This document shows, piece by piece, positions 10,126 to 10,655 of a DNA stretch of 10,655 bases; position 1 is the first letter of the stretch, and every line of letters begins with the position of its first letter. The stretch comes from Dehalococcoidia bacterium (GTDB lineage Bacteria > Chloroflexota > Dehalococcoidia > Dehalococcoidales > UBA3254). The notes under the pieces are model-generated. The model searched no databases and had not been told where the DNA came from. It saw nothing but the letters and a program-made list of their open reading frames with translations. Location: the NCBI GenBank assembly GCA_030691835.1, contig JAUYDO010000164.1, positions 1-10,655 on the forward strand, written 5' to 3'. A program made the position numbers and the translations under genes.

Positions 10126-10655
10126 ATGGAGACAAAATATCTAAGCTGTGCTGAAACAGCAAAGTTTGTACGAGCTGCCTTGAAAAAGAAATTCCCTGGA
10201 GTGAAGTTTTCTGTGCGGTCCAGTGTTTACAGCGGGGGAGCTTCGATCGATGTGTCCTGGGTTCTTGGCCCTACTACCAGGGAAGTCGACACTGTCGCCG
10301 GTCAATTTGAATCAGCCGACTTCGATGGGAGTATAGACATGGAGACTCGTTACGACCACTGGTTGTTGCCCGATGGTTCCACGATCGTCAAACATGGTCC
10401 CGGCACTGAGGGTTCTATGGGTTATATTCCAGCCGTGTCAAATCCAATGCCCCCCGGCTCTATTCCGGTATCATTTGGCGCTCACTACGTACAATGCCAG
10501 CGCCGGTACGCCGACCAATGGGAGGGCGAAACAACCCTGATAAACCAGGTCGCCGCTGACATGTGTAAGCTTCAAGGGGTCGCGTGGAATGGTCCAAACC
10601 TGACAACAGGGCTATTTGGTTCCGGCGACACGGAACAAGTCAGTCAACATGCCTG
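10126..10655 (+). CDS. LPD29-like domain protein, truncated by window end
   Basis: It starts at an ATG with AATAGGAGG upstream and is open through the right edge, so only the first 176 residues are seen. The N-terminus, YLSCAETAKFVRAALKKKFP followed by GVKFSVRSSVYSGGASIDVS and WVLGPTTREV, matches what I know of the large polyvalent protein-associated domain 29: a helix with Ala-Lys, then a KFSVRS strand, an SGGAS turn and a W-x-GPT motif. Later it has VQCQRRYADQWEGE. Such domains occur in plasmid and phage proteins with unknown roles, sometimes as parts of very large proteins. Residues after about 70 are less clear. Its presence supports a mobile-element origin. Confidence 0.75.
   Translation, partial: METKYLSCAETAKFVRAALKKKFPGVKFSVRSSVYSGGASIDVSWVLGPTTREVDTVAGQFESADFDGSIDMETRYDHWLLPDGSTIVKHGPGTEGSMGYIPAVSNPMPPGSIPVSFGAHYVQCQRRYADQWEGETTLINQVAADMCKLQGVAWNGPNLTTGLFGSGDTEQVSQHA

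Overview
This window looks like part of a plasmid, phage or integrative element rather than a core chromosome. All recognisable genes lie on the + strand. They are small and tightly packed, with strong AGGAGG-type ribosome binding sites. They include a PRTRC cassette (a plasmid-associated ubiquitin-like gene set of unknown function), an element-encoded DNA polymerase sliding clamp, a broken HNH endonuclease gene, and the start of a protein with a 'large polyvalent protein' domain. Strong Shine-Dalgarno sites and moderate GC content (lower at the left end, visibly higher in the clamp gene) do not identify the host; I could not assign a taxon.

Left part (1-2380): an accessory, repeat-rich region. 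An intrinsic terminator (112-135) is followed by small hairpins, a 22-bp near-palindrome next to an extended -10 promoter, and a 53-residue membrane peptide gene. Three related leader hairpins (211-249, 430-470, 664-695) each carry an ATG in the loop. A 631-bp unit with a 176-residue Ala/Glu/Lys-rich protein gene is bounded by 28-bp inverted repeats (27/28 match). An unrecognised 174-residue gene ends at a strong terminator (1819-1852). The next 320 bases hold no sizeable gene but contain repeated stem-loop modules and a 10-bp phased repeat array, followed by a 46-residue gene.

Central part (2381-7304): the PRTRC cassette. In order it holds a frame-disrupted zinc-ribbon microgene, the ubiquitin-like protein C (ending Gly-Thr-Lys-Gly), an HNH endonuclease gene stopped by a TAG where a Trp is expected, two unknown genes, a likely protein F, the E2-like protein B, an unknown 67-residue protein, the E1-like ThiF protein, the JAMM-type protein A and a 69-residue helical protein. 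Most junctions are 4-8 bp overlaps, so this is probably one operon. Together they provide a Ub-like protein, an E1, an E2-like protein and a JAMM peptidase, the minimal parts of a protein-conjugation and deconjugation cycle.

Right part (7334-10655): a 98-residue protein ending QPKFF, a 36-bp-period tandem array (7640-7900) closed by a GC-rich hairpin, a DnaN-like sliding clamp with an acidic tail, a perfect 22-bp palindrome plus terminator, then two unknown genes, the second ending QPSFF, and the truncated LPD29-like gene. The two QPxFF tails resemble bacterial clamp-binding peptides, so these proteins may dock on the element's own clamp. The main open questions are what the PRTRC conjugation cycle modifies, whether it is linked to the clamp, and what the two repeat arrays and the 28-bp inverted repeats do.
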